NCBI GenBank assembly: GCA_035516965.1
Contig: DATIZR010000041.1
Span: 37,308-101,307 of the forward strand
Length of the DNA stretch: 64,000 bases
Reading direction: 5' to 3'
Origin: Nitrospirota bacterium
GTDB lineage: Bacteria; Nitrospirota; UBA9217
The notes below the pieces were generated by a model that ran no database searches, was not told the DNA's origin, and worked only from the letters and a program-made list of their open reading frames with translations. The position numbers and the translations under genes are program-made. Positions within the stretch are counted from its first letter, which is position 1. Each line of letters starts with the position of its first letter. This document shows, one piece after another, positions 7,992-16,985 of this stretch.

Positions 7992-9101
7992 ATGTCTCAT
8001 CCTCATACCATGAAAGCGCCCCATGGCCAAGGCCATCCCGGCGGCGAAAAGAAATATCTTCCCCGGCTGATCGCCTGGGAGGTGACCAGGAGCTGCGTGC
8101 TGAACTGCGTGCACTGCCGCGCGGCCGCAAAATACGGTCCCTACCGGGGAGAACTCGATACCGAGGCGTGTTACCGGTTCCTGGACGATGTCAAGTCCTT
8201 CAGCGACCCCATCATCATCCTGACCGGTGGCGAGCCCATGATGCGGCCCGACATCTACGACATCGCTAAGTACGGCACGAAGCTCGGCCTCCGCATGGTC
8301 ATGGCGCCCTGCGGCCTGCTCGTGACCGAGGAACTGGCCCGGAAGATCAAGGACGCGGGCATCATGCGCGTGTCGCTCTCGATCGACGGCCTGACCGCCG
8401 AGAGCCACAACGCGTTCCGGCGCGTCGAAGGCGCCTTCGAGGGCGTCATGAAAGCCATCGAGAACTTCAAGAAGGTCGGCGTGGAGTTCCAGGTGAACAC
8501 GACCATCACCAAGCACAACGTGAAGGACCTTCCCAAGCTCCTCGAGATGGTGATCAAACTCGGCGCCGTGGCGTACCATCCCTTCCTGCTCGTGCCCACG
8601 GGCCGCGGCAAGGACCTCGCGGACCAGGAGATCCCTCCGGAAGAGTACGAAAGCACCCTGAAATGGTTCTATGAAATGCGCGACAAGGTGCCGATCCAGT
8701 TCAAGCCCACGTGCGCCCCGCACTACTACCGCATCTTCCGGCAGGGAGAGAAGGAGAAGGGAAAGACCGTGACCCCCGAGTCCCACGGGTTCGATGCCAT
8801 GACCAAGGGCTGCATGGGAGGCCAAAGCTTTGCCTTCGTGTCCCACGTGGGCAAGGTCCAGATCTGCGGTTTCCTCGAGGAGGAGGCTGGCGACGTCAAG
8901 AAAGAGCCCTTCTCGAAGATCTGGGAGCACTCGACGCTCTTCAAGCAGATGCGCGACCTCGACCACTACCACGGCAAGTGCGGCATCTGCGAGTACCGGA
9001 GGGTGTGCGGCGGTTGCCGCGCCCGGGCCTTCGCCATCTCGGGCGACTACCTCGCGGCCGAGCCGTTCTGCACCTACGAACCGGTGAAAGCCCGCTTATA
9101 A
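7992..9101 (+). CDS. ahbD: Radical SAM/SPASM heme synthase, AhbD-like
   Basis: 369 residues. The His/Gly-rich start is followed by WEVTRSCVLNCVHCRAA, whose CxxxCxxC (Cys35, 39, 42) binds the radical SAM cluster, then LTGGEPMMRPDIYDIA. The C-terminal SPASM region carries many Cys (KGCMGG, QICGF, CGICEYRRVCGGC, EPFC) for auxiliary clusters. The overall layout matches the NirJ/AhbC/AhbD group and is closest, from memory, to AhbD, which decarboxylates Fe-coproporphyrin III to heme b in the siroheme-dependent route. No other heme gene is adjacent, so the exact member (heme d1 NirJ versus AhbD) is not settled. A strong promoter lies upstream and a terminator downstream. Confidence 0.75.
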   Translation: MSHPHTMKAPHGQGHPGGEKKYLPRLIAWEVTRSCVLNCVHCRAAAKYGPYRGELDTEACYRFLDDVKSFSDPIIILTGGEPMMRPDIYDIAKYGTKLGLRMVMAPCGLLVTEELARKIKDAGIMRVSLSIDGLTAESHNAFRRVEGAFEGVMKAIENFKKVGVEFQVNTTITKHNVKDLPKLLEMVIKLGAVAYHPFLLVPTGRGKDLADQEIPPEEYESTLKWFYEMRDKVPIQFKPTCAPHYYRIFRQGEKEKGKTVTPESHGFDAMTKGCMGGQSFAFVSHVGKVQICGFLEEEAGDVKKEPFSKIWEHSTLFKQMRDLDHYHGKCGICEYRRVCGGCRARAFAISGDYLAAEPFCTYEPVKARL

Positions 9102-9119
9102 TCTGACCGCCCATGACAG

Positions 9120-9146
9120 GGGATGATGCAGTTCATCATCCCTTTC
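9120..9146 (+). terminator. Terminator after the radical SAM gene
   Basis: GGGATGATG and CATCATCCC form a perfect 9-bp stem with a 5-nt loop, followed by a short TTTCTGT tract. The T run is weak, so some readthrough into the DUF815 gene is possible. Confidence 0.65.
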
Positions 9147-9240
9147 TGTGTGCTCGTGCGGGAACAACTGCCCACTACTCGGGATTGTCCGAGTTCATCT
9201 CCGCCAATCCGCGTCTCATTCCCGGAAAAGGACGTGTCTC

Positions 9241-10080
9241 ATGATGGAAAGACCCAGGATCGGACATCTCCTCGTCAAGCTCGACAGGCTGCTCGACCGC
9301 TACGTGGACGGCGGGCCGGAGGCGCCCGCATTCCCGAAGAACCGGGCCTATGTCTGGGACGGCAAGCGGAAGAGCCTGAAGCCCGTCAAGCGGCCGGCCA
9401 CCATCTGCCACGATGACCTGCTCGGGATTGACTCGATCAAGCAGGAGATCGTCAGGAATACGAAGAACTTCATCAAGGGGCTGCGCGCCAACAATATACT
9501 GCTCTGGGGCGAGCGGGGCACAGGCAAGTCATCGGTCGTCAAGTCGCTCCTCACGACCTTTGCCGGAACGAACCTGCGGCTGATCCAGGTCTACAAGCAC
9601 GACATCCTGACGATCCAGGACATGTACGACATGATCGTCGGGAGCCGGGACTTCCGGTTCATCATCTTCATCGACGACCTGTCCTTCGAGGAGAACCAGA
9701 CCGACTACAAGGAAATGAAGACGATCATGGACGGCGGGCTGGAGGAAATACCGGAGAACGTCCTGTTCTATGCCACCTCGAACCGGAAGCACCTGATCCC
9801 CACGAAATTTTCGGACAACGACAGCGACGAGATCAGGCCGTCGGACACGGTCGAGGAAAAGGTGTCGCTCGTGGACCGGTTCGGGCTGAGACTCGGATTC
9901 TACCATTTTTCCCAGGACACCTACCTCGAGATCGTCGCCTCCTACGCGAAGAAATACGGCGTCCGGCTGGAGGAGGGGAAACTGAACAGCCTCGCAATCC
10001 AGTGGGCCACCGCTGCGGGCGGCAGGAACGGACGCATCGCCGAGCAGTTCGTGCGGGCCGTGCTGGACGGCACGGTCTGA
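9241..10080 (+). CDS. DUF815-family AAA+ ATPase
   Basis: 279 residues. Walker A is GERGTGKSSVVKSLL and Walker B is FIIFIDDLSFE. A sensor-1-like segment follows (VLFYATSNRKHLIP), and a sensor-2/lid part contains the NGRIAEQF segment. The N-terminal helix-rich part resembles DUF815 proteins, which are uncharacterised bacterial ATPases. The start is taken as ATG 9241 (ATG 9244 also possible) because the upstream frame is Cys/Ser-rich and unlike the family. It is transcribed in the same direction as ahbD, but across a hairpin, so a joint role is uncertain. Confidence 0.8.
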   Translation: MMERPRIGHLLVKLDRLLDRYVDGGPEAPAFPKNRAYVWDGKRKSLKPVKRPATICHDDLLGIDSIKQEIVRNTKNFIKGLRANNILLWGERGTGKSSVVKSLLTTFAGTNLRLIQVYKHDILTIQDMYDMIVGSRDFRFIIFIDDLSFEENQTDYKEMKTIMDGGLEEIPENVLFYATSNRKHLIPTKFSDNDSDEIRPSDTVEEKVSLVDRFGLRLGFYHFSQDTYLEIVASYAKKYGVRLEEGKLNSLAIQWATAAGGRNGRIAEQFVRAVLDGTV

Positions 10081-10191
10081 TGCTTCCCCCGCCTTGCATT
10101 TTCCGCTTTCTTTATGCTATTCTATTTCCAGAGGCTGTTCTTGACGAGACGCGAATTCTGGCGTGAACTGAGGGAAAGGGGCTTGAGAATC

Positions 10192-10662
10192 ATGAAAAAA
10201 CTGCTTATAGCACTGGATGACTCCGCGAGCGCGATGAAGGCCGCTGAATATGCCGCGGCCCAATTGTCCGGCGACAACCTGCAGGTCGGGCTCGTGCATG
10301 TGCTTCCGAACCTGCCGGCCATCTTCTGGGACGAGGGGCATATTCTGAGCGACGCGGAGAAGAAGGAGCGGAAGAACGTGGTCGACAAATGGGTCGCTGA
10401 CCGGAAGGCGAAGATGGATCCGATATTCAAAAAAGCCGTTGAGGTCCTGGCCAGAGCGGGCATCAAGGCGCAGAGCATCACGACGAAATCCATATCCGAT
10501 TCAACGGACGTGTCGGACAGCATCCTGGAAGAGGCAAAGGACGGAGGATATCAGACGATCCTCGTCGGCCGGTGCAACCGGTCGGCGCGGCATTTGCTCG
10601 GGAGCGTCTCGGGCAAGATCGTGAACCACGCCGAGGGCATTGCCGTGACCGTGGTCGGGTAG
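10192..10662 (+). CDS. Universal stress protein, UspA family
   Basis: 156 residues with a single Usp domain. The first strand and helix are KKLLIALDDSASAMKAAEYA. The C-terminal nucleotide-binding part reads ILVGRCNRSARHLLGSVSGKI and resembles the G-2x-G-9x-G-[ST] ATP-binding signature in altered form. Usp proteins act in the cytoplasm in stress survival, usually as dimers. ATG 10192 is the natural start because the hydrophobic first strand begins there. A hairpin terminator follows at once, so it forms its own unit. Confidence 0.85.
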   Translation: MKKLLIALDDSASAMKAAEYAAAQLSGDNLQVGLVHVLPNLPAIFWDEGHILSDAEKKERKNVVDKWVADRKAKMDPIFKKAVEVLARAGIKAQSITTKSISDSTDVSDSILEEAKDGGYQTILVGRCNRSARHLLGSVSGKIVNHAEGIAVTVVG

Positions 10663-10686
10663 CGATTGTAAGAACAGATGAGCTTC

Positions 10687-10720
10687 AAAAGGCTGGTGCT
10701 GTCATGACCTGCCTTTTTTT
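10687..10720 (+). terminator. Terminator after the UspA gene
   Basis: AAAAGGCTGGT pairs with ACCTGCCTTTT with one T-T mismatch and a 9-nt loop. Seven T follow the stem. Confidence 0.75.
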
Positions 10721-10876
10721 GTGCCTTCAGGCCCCTGTCCCCGTATTGTATGAGGTCGTACATTCTCGATATGGCGGATGTGCTGCGGACAACGGGCAGT
10801 ACGAGAGGCGAAGAGGTCGACGAACATCCGGACTAAGCGAGCAGCCCGGCGTCGACGATGGGCTTATCAGACCAAC

Positions 10877-12136
10877 TCAGGCGCCTGGAGATGCAAGTGC
10901 GGCTTCCACTGCGTCATGCGCTACTTCCGGACAGATCGATCGGACAAGCAACTCGTTCAGATGGTAGACCTTCATGCCGGAAGCCGCCTCCTTGGTGCCG
11001 TTCAACAGCCCCTGATAGCATGTCTGACAGGGGGTCACGATCGCTTCAGCCCCGGTTGCTTCGGCTTCGCGGATGCGCGCGGCTGCCATCTTGTGCTGGA
11101 TCTCCGGACTGACCGCCTTCAGGCCTCCTCCCATGCCGCAGCAGGATGAAAAAGCCCGGTGCCTGGGCATTTCTACGAGATCGATGCCGGGAACGGACCG
11201 GAGCACACGCCGCGGCTGGTCGTAGACCTGGTTGTGACGGCCTAAATGGCAGGGGTCGTGATAGGTGACGAGGAGAGGCGTTTCTCTTCTGAAGCGCAGG
11301 CGCCCCTCCAGGATCAATTGATCGAGGTACTGGCTGAGATGCACGACCTTCTGCGCTCCCGGCCATAACCGGGCATAGTCCGAATGGAACCCCTTGAAAC
11401 AGCCGGCGCAGGAGACGATGACCGTGTCGATGCCCATACGGGTAAACTGGTCGGCCCGCTTCCGCGCCTCGTCCGAAAAGGCGCCGTCGCCCATTCTCCT
11501 CAACTTGCTCATGCAGCACGGCTCATCCTCGCCCAGGATGGAAAAATCAACGCCTGCCTCCTGCAGCAACCGCGCCGTCTGGACGGCGACCGGCTGGAGC
11601 GAAGGCTCAAAGCTTGCCATGCAGCCCGCAAAATAGACGACCGGGGTCTGCCGCTCATGCCAGAGCCGCAGAGGGGATTTCAGCAGCCCTGCCTCCCAGG
11701 CCGAACGGGCCCAGCGGGACCGTTCTGCCTGGGGCTTGCCGAAGGGGTTGTTAAACTCCTTGATCGCGGAGAGCTGTTTGATCTGGCCCTCCGGCTGGGG
11801 GATGCCCGCATTCACGAGGGACATTCTCGCCTGCTCCCACAGGTCATGGGTATTGATGCGCACCGGGCAGACAACATGGCACTGCCCGCAGGCCGAGCAT
11901 TCATAGAGGCTCTTGATGAAGTCTTCTCGTTCGGCTTCGGGAAGTGAGCCCTCCACAAGGCGGCGAAGCGAGTGCAGCTTGCCCCGCGCCGTAATGGATT
12001 CCCGGCGGTCCTGGGCATAGACGGGACACCACGCCTGGCACTCGCCGCACCGGGCACAGGCGTTCAGCTCGGTGAGCTGTCGCCGGGTCAGTCCCGCGGC
12101 GATCTTGTTGCCCTGTATTTTTTCATCTCGGGCCAA
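10877..12136 (-). CDS. Heterodisulfide-reductase-like Fe-S protein (CCG type)
   Basis: About 419 residues. Two [4Fe-4S] motifs (CARCGECQAWCPVY and CSACGQCHVVCPVR) are followed by two cysteine-rich CCG domains (YFAGCMASF with EPCCMS; YHDPCHLGR with SCCGMGGGLKA). This is the HdrD/HmeD/DsrK/GlpC layout, which passes electrons between a membrane cytochrome and a soluble acceptor. The frame is open to 12283, but that would overlap the cytochrome gene by almost 200 bases with unlikely sequence. A TTG at 12136, preceded by GAGAGG, leaves a 49-base overlap typical of translational coupling. Probably the catalytic partner of the cytochrome encoded just upstream. Confidence 0.85.
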   Translation of the reverse strand: MARDEKIQGNKIAAGLTRRQLTELNACARCGECQAWCPVYAQDRRESITARGKLHSLRRLVEGSLPEAEREDFIKSLYECSACGQCHVVCPVRINTHDLWEQARMSLVNAGIPQPEGQIKQLSAIKEFNNPFGKPQAERSRWARSAWEAGLLKSPLRLWHERQTPVVYFAGCMASFEPSLQPVAVQTARLLQEAGVDFSILGEDEPCCMSKLRRMGDGAFSDEARKRADQFTRMGIDTVIVSCAGCFKGFHSDYARLWPGAQKVVHLSQYLDQLILEGRLRFRRETPLLVTYHDPCHLGRHNQVYDQPRRVLRSVPGIDLVEMPRHRAFSSCCGMGGGLKAVSPEIQHKMAAARIREAEATGAEAIVTPCQTCYQGLLNGTKEAASGMKVYHLNELLVRSICPEVAHDAVEAALASPGA

Positions 12137-12921
12137 TAGAGGTCCTCTCGGGTATGTTCTTCGGCGGCGTTGACGGCAATGATGACGGGAGCAAGCAGAC
12201 TGTGCATCAGTTTGCTGTGGGGCAGATACCCTAACAGCGTTGCTACGAGCAGGAAATGAACGGTCCAGCAGGCCGTAAGCCACGGCTGCAGCTGTACCAG
12301 CGCATGCGCTTCCCGGGGCGTGAACAGGCGAGCGACATAAGAATAGCGCGCGATCTCAGCAGGCACGAGGGAGCAGCGCAACCCTTCCAGTGCGAACCCC
12401 GAGAGGGCCACTGATAAAAGCAGCGCCAGCAGCAGAGCGTCCATCTGATTGCTGGATTGCTTTGCCTCCCGCTGCACGATGCGCCGGATGCCGGCCAGAA
12501 CAAGACCGAGGAGCAGCATCAGGCCGAAGCTGTCGCCCCAGACCTTCATCATGACATAGCCTTGCGGATGAATATAGAAGCGGGGGAAGGTGTCGCTGAT
12601 CGCAAGATAACCCGAGCTTCTCAAGACAAAGGCGACTCCGGGAAGGACTGCGAGGCCGATGAATCCGTAGAATATCAGAATATGGATTAACCACCGGGAA
12701 AACGAGAGCGCGTACAATTGCCGGTGGAGAAGAACTTCGGCCAGCCAGATCTTTACCGCTCTTCGGAAATCACGCTCTTCCGAAACCGGCTCGCTGAATC
12801 CCCGGGACCATCCTTGCCATTTCCGGAAAAATGCAAAAGCCATGTACAGCAAGGACAGCGTCATTGCCGCGTAAAACAGAAGCCATGGTTTCGGGAAATC
12901 AATCAACTCGATCTGTGCCAA
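12088..12921 (-). CDS. Membrane cytochrome b subunit, HmeC/NarI-like
   Basis: 277 residues with about five membrane helices and several His within them as candidate heme b ligands (RQLYALSFSRWLIHILIFYG, AHALVQLQPWLTACWTVHFLL). The layout fits the NarI-like gamma-subunit superfamily found beside HmeD/DsrK-type Fe-S proteins. It likely oxidises or reduces quinone in the inner membrane and exchanges electrons with the Fe-S protein whose gene overlaps its 3' end. A two-gene operon with no other complex subunits nearby suggests a stand-alone quinone:thiol or quinone:protein oxidoreductase. The electron acceptor is unknown. Confidence 0.8.
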   Translation of the reverse strand: MAQIELIDFPKPWLLFYAAMTLSLLYMAFAFFRKWQGWSRGFSEPVSEERDFRRAVKIWLAEVLLHRQLYALSFSRWLIHILIFYGFIGLAVLPGVAFVLRSSGYLAISDTFPRFYIHPQGYVMMKVWGDSFGLMLLLGLVLAGIRRIVQREAKQSSNQMDALLLALLLSVALSGFALEGLRCSLVPAEIARYSYVARLFTPREAHALVQLQPWLTACWTVHFLLVATLLGYLPHSKLMHSLLAPVIIAVNAAEEHTREDLYWPEMKKYRATRSPRD

Positions 12922-13104
12922 ACGCTACCTCAGCATGGGGGATTCATGGCAGGAGACCTCATCGCCAAGGGGTCACGCATCAGGGCGTCCCCACCTGTTC
13001 TTATCGGCTCAAGGAGGAAATAACTATAGCTTACCCGATTCATCTCTGTCATGCAAGAGATGAATTGAGTCATAACCCGCACTGAGTCAAATCCGGAGTG
13101 CGGA

Positions 13105-15528
13105 TCACGCCGGGAATAACGGCGGAGGCGAAGGGCCCTTTGCCCAGAACTCTGATACGTCCTTTAAGATGCTCCGGGAAACCAGTTCGTTCACGTTGGT
13201 CTCGAACCAGTCCTTTGGCATGGAACGGGAACAGGCGGATTGGACGAAACGGTTGTCCATCAGAACGATCAAGCCGCGATCGGTCTCGGAACGGATGACC
13301 CTTCCCGCAGCCTGGATCGCCTTGGACATGGCAGGGATCGCGTAAGCGTAGTCGAAGCCAGCGTTGTACTGCTTCTGGTAATATGTCCGCATCTCTTCGC
13401 GCTCGAGATCGAAGTTCGGGAGCGGCGGGCCGATCACGAAGGCGCCAATGGCCATCTCCCCCGGGTAGTCTACGCCTTCCGAGAACGTGCCCCCCTGGAC
13501 TGCAAACAGGATTGTCGGGACGGTCCCGCCACGGAGTTGATCAAGGATCTCCTCGACGCGCTTCGCCTTCATTTCACGGTCCTGTTTCAGCACTCCGAAA
13601 CCCTCAGGAGGCAGGAACAGCGCGAGCACCCGTTCGAGAAATTCGAAGCTCGGGAAGAAGGCAAAGTAATTTCCCCGCTTCAACGCCGTGATCCGGTGAA
13701 TCCCCTCGGCTATCTTCGCGTAGTTACGCTCACGGTCCGAGTATTTCGTCGAGATCTGGGGAATGATCAAAAGCTTGCGATGCTCCCGGGGGAAAGGACT
13801 CTGGAATTCTGCTGTCTTCACCGTATCGGGATCGAGCCCGGAGAGTTTCGTGTAATAATCGAAAGGCTTGAGCGTCGCCGAGAACCCGACGACCTGATCG
13901 TACTCGTCGTAGCGGTCCTTCAGCATGGCCGAGGCATCGCAGCAGGTGATCTTGATGAGTCCGCCCGTGGGGTGGGGATGAAAGGTCGAGAAGAACTCAT
14001 GATGATCGGGGTCGCCGATGAATTCGAGGGCGTCCGTAAATTCGGACCAGTATAAGCAGAGACCCATGACGACGTCCCGCGGCCGGATCTCGACGTCTGA
14101 ATCAAGATACCGGGAAAGGAACGCCCGGAGTTTCGCGTCCTGCTCGAGAAAGGGGTCCCTCGGCGGGTCGATCTTTGAGGGCGTTGATATTCGCCCGGGG
14201 CTGCACGCGGCGATCGTCCGGATGCAGCCGTCGAGGAGCTCTTCCGCCTCGCGATGGAATCGGTCCGGCAGCTGGCGGATCCCGGCGCGCATGCTCTCGA
14301 GCGTGATGCTCGAAAGAGCCGGGGAGTAGTAGCCCATGGCGCGGGACGGCAGGTTGTGGGCCTCGTCGATCACGAGGTTCGGCCTGCCTGACTGGTCGAT
14401 CTCGACCCCCGTCATCCGCCTGAGGGCCGAGCGGGGGGCAAAGACATAGTTGTAGTCGCAGATCACGACGTCGGCATCCCGGGCGGCGTCGAGCTGCAGT
14501 TCGAAGGGGCAGACCTGGTACTGCTCTCCAAGGTTGCGGAACGAGCGGGCCGTCAGCTTCTTTTTTTTCGCGAGAAGGTCCAGGATGCCGTGCTCGCGGA
14601 GCTTGGTGTAATAATCGTCGCCGTATTCGCAGAAGCCGGGGTCGCAGAGCGGCTCGTTCTTGAAGCAGATCTTGCCCTTCGCGGTGATCGAGAGGGACGT
14701 GACCCTGGAGCCGGCCTCCTGGAGCCGCATGACCGCGTCCTCGGCAACGCTGTGCTGGCTGTTCTTCGGCGTGACATAGACCACCTGCTGACCACGGGAA
14801 AGCGCATCCTTCAGGACCGGGTGAAGCACGCCAGCGGTCTTCCCTAGGCCCGTCGGCGCCTGGATAAGCATTCTCCGTCCCCCGCCGATTCCCTCCTCCA
14901 CGTTCTGCATGAGCTCGGTCTGTCCGGGCCGCGGCCGCTCGAAGGGGAAGGCGAATTCGGCTGAAATCTTCCTGCGCCGCGCCGAACGCTTCACTGCTTT
15001 TTTTGCCTCCTGAACGAGTTCGTCAAGACGGAGGTCCAACCATTGCTCATAAGCGGGGAGTTCGAGCGCGACTTCGAGGTCCTCGGAGCGCCCGTTCCGG
15101 GTCGAGACGAGATGGAACGAGAGCGACGGAATGATGTTGTGTTCGAGCCAGAAAAAGTAGCCGTAGGTCAGGAGCTGCAGGCAGTAGGGGTGGCCCAGCG
15201 GACCCCGTGACAGGCGGGATGAAAGGTCGCTGACCGCAAAGGCCGTTTTGATCTCCTCGATGGCAGGCGGGTTGCGTCGGAAGATGCCGTCCATCCTGCC
15301 CTCGATCCTGAAACGGCAGCCGGCCCTCTGGAATTCATGCGACACGGGGACTTCGGATTCATAGGAAGGATCGGATTTTGCCCGTTTCCTTTGCACCCGG
15401 ACGTGGATGTCCTGTCCTTCAGCGGCTGCGCGCCCGTAGCCGGAATGGGCCTCGATGCTGCCAATGCGCGGGCAGGGCAATGCGAAATCGCGGAGCGATA
15501 CGGTGATGAGTTTGAGGTCAGCATTCAT
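13105..15528 (-). CDS. PD-(D/E)XK nuclease fused to XPD/DinG-type Fe-S helicase
   Basis: 807 residues. Helicase motifs are IQAPTGLGKTAGVL (Walker A), VIDEAHN (DEAH) and QAAGRVIRSETDRG (motif VI). Between Walker A and DEAH are four Cys (ICFKNEPLCDPGFCEY plus QVCPFEL), the [4Fe-4S] domain of XPD/DinG 5'-3' helicases. Residues 75-130 look like a RecB/Cas4-type nuclease: GRMDGIF (Asp80), IEEIKT (Glu92, Lys94) and LQLLTYGYF (Gln118, Tyr122). It probably unwinds and trims DNA during repair. The start is ATG 15528; the extra 26 residues upstream look non-coding. No repair partner is adjacent. Confidence 0.85.
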   Translation of the reverse strand: MNADLKLITVSLRDFALPCPRIGSIEAHSGYGRAAAEGQDIHVRVQRKRAKSDPSYESEVPVSHEFQRAGCRFRIEGRMDGIFRRNPPAIEEIKTAFAVSDLSSRLSRGPLGHPYCLQLLTYGYFFWLEHNIIPSLSFHLVSTRNGRSEDLEVALELPAYEQWLDLRLDELVQEAKKAVKRSARRRKISAEFAFPFERPRPGQTELMQNVEEGIGGGRRMLIQAPTGLGKTAGVLHPVLKDALSRGQQVVYVTPKNSQHSVAEDAVMRLQEAGSRVTSLSITAKGKICFKNEPLCDPGFCEYGDDYYTKLREHGILDLLAKKKKLTARSFRNLGEQYQVCPFELQLDAARDADVVICDYNYVFAPRSALRRMTGVEIDQSGRPNLVIDEAHNLPSRAMGYYSPALSSITLESMRAGIRQLPDRFHREAEELLDGCIRTIAACSPGRISTPSKIDPPRDPFLEQDAKLRAFLSRYLDSDVEIRPRDVVMGLCLYWSEFTDALEFIGDPDHHEFFSTFHPHPTGGLIKITCCDASAMLKDRYDEYDQVVGFSATLKPFDYYTKLSGLDPDTVKTAEFQSPFPREHRKLLIIPQISTKYSDRERNYAKIAEGIHRITALKRGNYFAFFPSFEFLERVLALFLPPEGFGVLKQDREMKAKRVEEILDQLRGGTVPTILFAVQGGTFSEGVDYPGEMAIGAFVIGPPLPNFDLEREEMRTYYQKQYNAGFDYAYAIPAMSKAIQAAGRVIRSETDRGLIVLMDNRFVQSACSRSMPKDWFETNVNELVSRSILKDVSEFWAKGPSPPPLFPA

Positions 15529-15759
15529 GCCGGTGTACTCTTTTACCCCAGAGGACGCCGGGAAAGCAAATAAAAAAGAAATCATGGCGGCTGATGCACA
15601 GTTCATGGTGGGCGGTGGGAGGGTCCTTGCGATGCGTAGGGGTTTGGCGAAGTTCTTTACGGCGGGGCCTCTGCGCCGTCGGCCCGCACGGCCGAAGGGG
15701 GAGGCGGCAACTGTCGACCCGTTTCTGAAGGATCTGCGGCGGGGTGCAGCTCTCGCCCG

Positions 15760-16671
15760 TCAGGTTCCCTTGAAGAACCGCGCAAGCCTTGCCGGGAGCC
15801 GCGTCTCGAGGATAACGCGGTGCTCCGCGCGGTCCAGGGCAGCCGTCCGGATCTCTTCCGCGCTGTCGTAGTATGGCTTGTCGTTCACCCGGAGGCCGGC
15901 CCGCCTCGCTTCCTCGACGAGGATCTGCATGTATTCTGCGATGTGCTGCGCGGTATGCGAGTTCGTATCGTGGAATGTCACGATGACGGGGATCACGCCG
16001 TTCACGACCGGCAATTCGCCGCGTCCTATCCTGCCGCGCACACGCTGGAGTTCGGACAGCATGCTCCCGTGACGCTGGCTGCTTAGAACATTGCTGAACT
16101 GAAAGAAGCCGCCGCTCCCGTCGTAGGCCTTAATGTCGGAAAGGACCATGTACAGCCCATTGTTCTCGTACCGCCCGAGGGTCTTGGCGTTGTAACGCCA
16201 GAAGGTGGGCCGGACAAAGAGGGGAAGGCTGCCCGTGATCCGGGCGATGTCGTCCATGCCGTCCGTGAGCGACTGCTGGAGCTCTTCGGGCGCCATCAAG
16301 GTATGGTTGATGTGGCCGCGAACAGATCCGCTGTGCAGGGCGAGCACATGGCCCTCGGCATGTTCGCGCTTCATGAGCGCCTTGCCCGCCTCTGCCCCGC
16401 CATGCTTCGGCTCCCTGGTCTGGACGAAGAAGATGGCTTTGACATTGCGCTGCACCGCGTTGGATCTGAGGCTGTCGAGCACGCTAACCGTCGGGCAGGG
16501 AGTAGTCGAGGCAGCCGGACCGTCGTCGAAGGTCAGGAGGAACCTGATCCCGGCATCAGCGCGCGGCAGAGTAAGCGGTCTTTCCGGGGCCAGGGTCTGA
16601 CACGAGGTTAGCAGGGGGAAAAGGCCTAGAAAGGAAATGGAATATAGAATATTTCGGAAAATATGGTGCAT
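15760..16671 (-). CDS. Polysaccharide deacetylase lipoprotein
   Basis: 303 residues. A lipoprotein signal ends in LLTSC (Cys24). The NodB-type domain has LLTFDDGP (catalytic and metal Asp), a His-rich HSGSVRGHINH segment (metal His), RPTFWRYN and VTFHDTNSHTAQHI. Such enzymes remove N- or O-acetyl groups from peptidoglycan or extracellular glycans outside the inner membrane. It has its own promoter at 16703-16731 and lies downstream of a divergent AT-rich spacer. The substrate is unknown. Confidence 0.85.
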   Translation of the reverse strand: MHHIFRNILYSISFLGLFPLLTSCQTLAPERPLTLPRADAGIRFLLTFDDGPAASTTPCPTVSVLDSLRSNAVQRNVKAIFFVQTREPKHGGAEAGKALMKREHAEGHVLALHSGSVRGHINHTLMAPEELQQSLTDGMDDIARITGSLPLFVRPTFWRYNAKTLGRYENNGLYMVLSDIKAYDGSGGFFQFSNVLSSQRHGSMLSELQRVRGRIGRGELPVVNGVIPVIVTFHDTNSHTAQHIAEYMQILVEEARRAGLRVNDKPYYDSAEEIRTAALDRAEHRVILETRLPARLARFFKGT

Positions 16672-16985
16672 GTTCTCATCCTGTCACAGTAAAGAGGCTC
16701 CTATTTTACAAAAAATAGTTATTTTTGGCAAGTATTTTTTGTATGCCCCGTATTCCTGGTATACGCAAGTTCTAAAAGCTTCGCATCTTTTTTCAGGTGA
16801 CATAAACGTGTCGGAAACGATACACGCCCGCGCAGACGGGGACGGACTGAAGCCATAATAAACGTGAAACGTCAGTCTTGATCATCCTCCATCCGGGGCA
16901 TGGCATTGACCCTTTCTGGCTATGGTGAGCGGAACCCAGCCCCGATCGGATTAAAGAAATTTCCTATAAAATCCGACAAGAAGAC
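16672..16985. other. AT-rich divergent spacer
   Basis: This 314-base spacer separates the deacetylase (-) from a lipoprotein gene (+). The first part (to about 16800) is clearly lower in GC than the surroundings. It contains the deacetylase promoter. I find no supported gene in it. Confidence 0.5.
16703..16731 (-). promoter_or_regulatory. Sigma-70-like promoter for the polysaccharide deacetylase
   Basis: On the minus strand TTGCCA, 17-nt spacer, TAAAAT, 32 nt before the start codon, within an A/T-rich run. Confidence 0.6.

Noticed and set aside
7854..8972. 372-codon minus frame opposite the radical SAM gene
   Set aside because: No domain, no ribosome site; the opposite strand encodes an intact radical SAM enzyme.
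10800..10860. GTCGACG...CGTCGAC inverted words
   Set aside because: The loop is 27 nt and the words contain a common palindrome; no T run or other support.
12137..12283. Upstream extension of the Fe-S protein to ATG 12283
   Set aside because: It would overlap the cytochrome gene by 196 bases and adds Arg/His/Ser-rich sequence unlike the family; the TTG at 12136 with a ribosome site fits better.
13240..14055. 271-codon plus frame opposite the helicase
   Set aside because: Shadow of a gene with intact helicase motifs on the minus strand.
16720..16745. Sigma-54-like sequence (TTGGCAAG...TTTTTTGTA)
   Set aside because: The -12 part lacks the GC, and the region is better explained by a sigma-70 promoter on the other strand.
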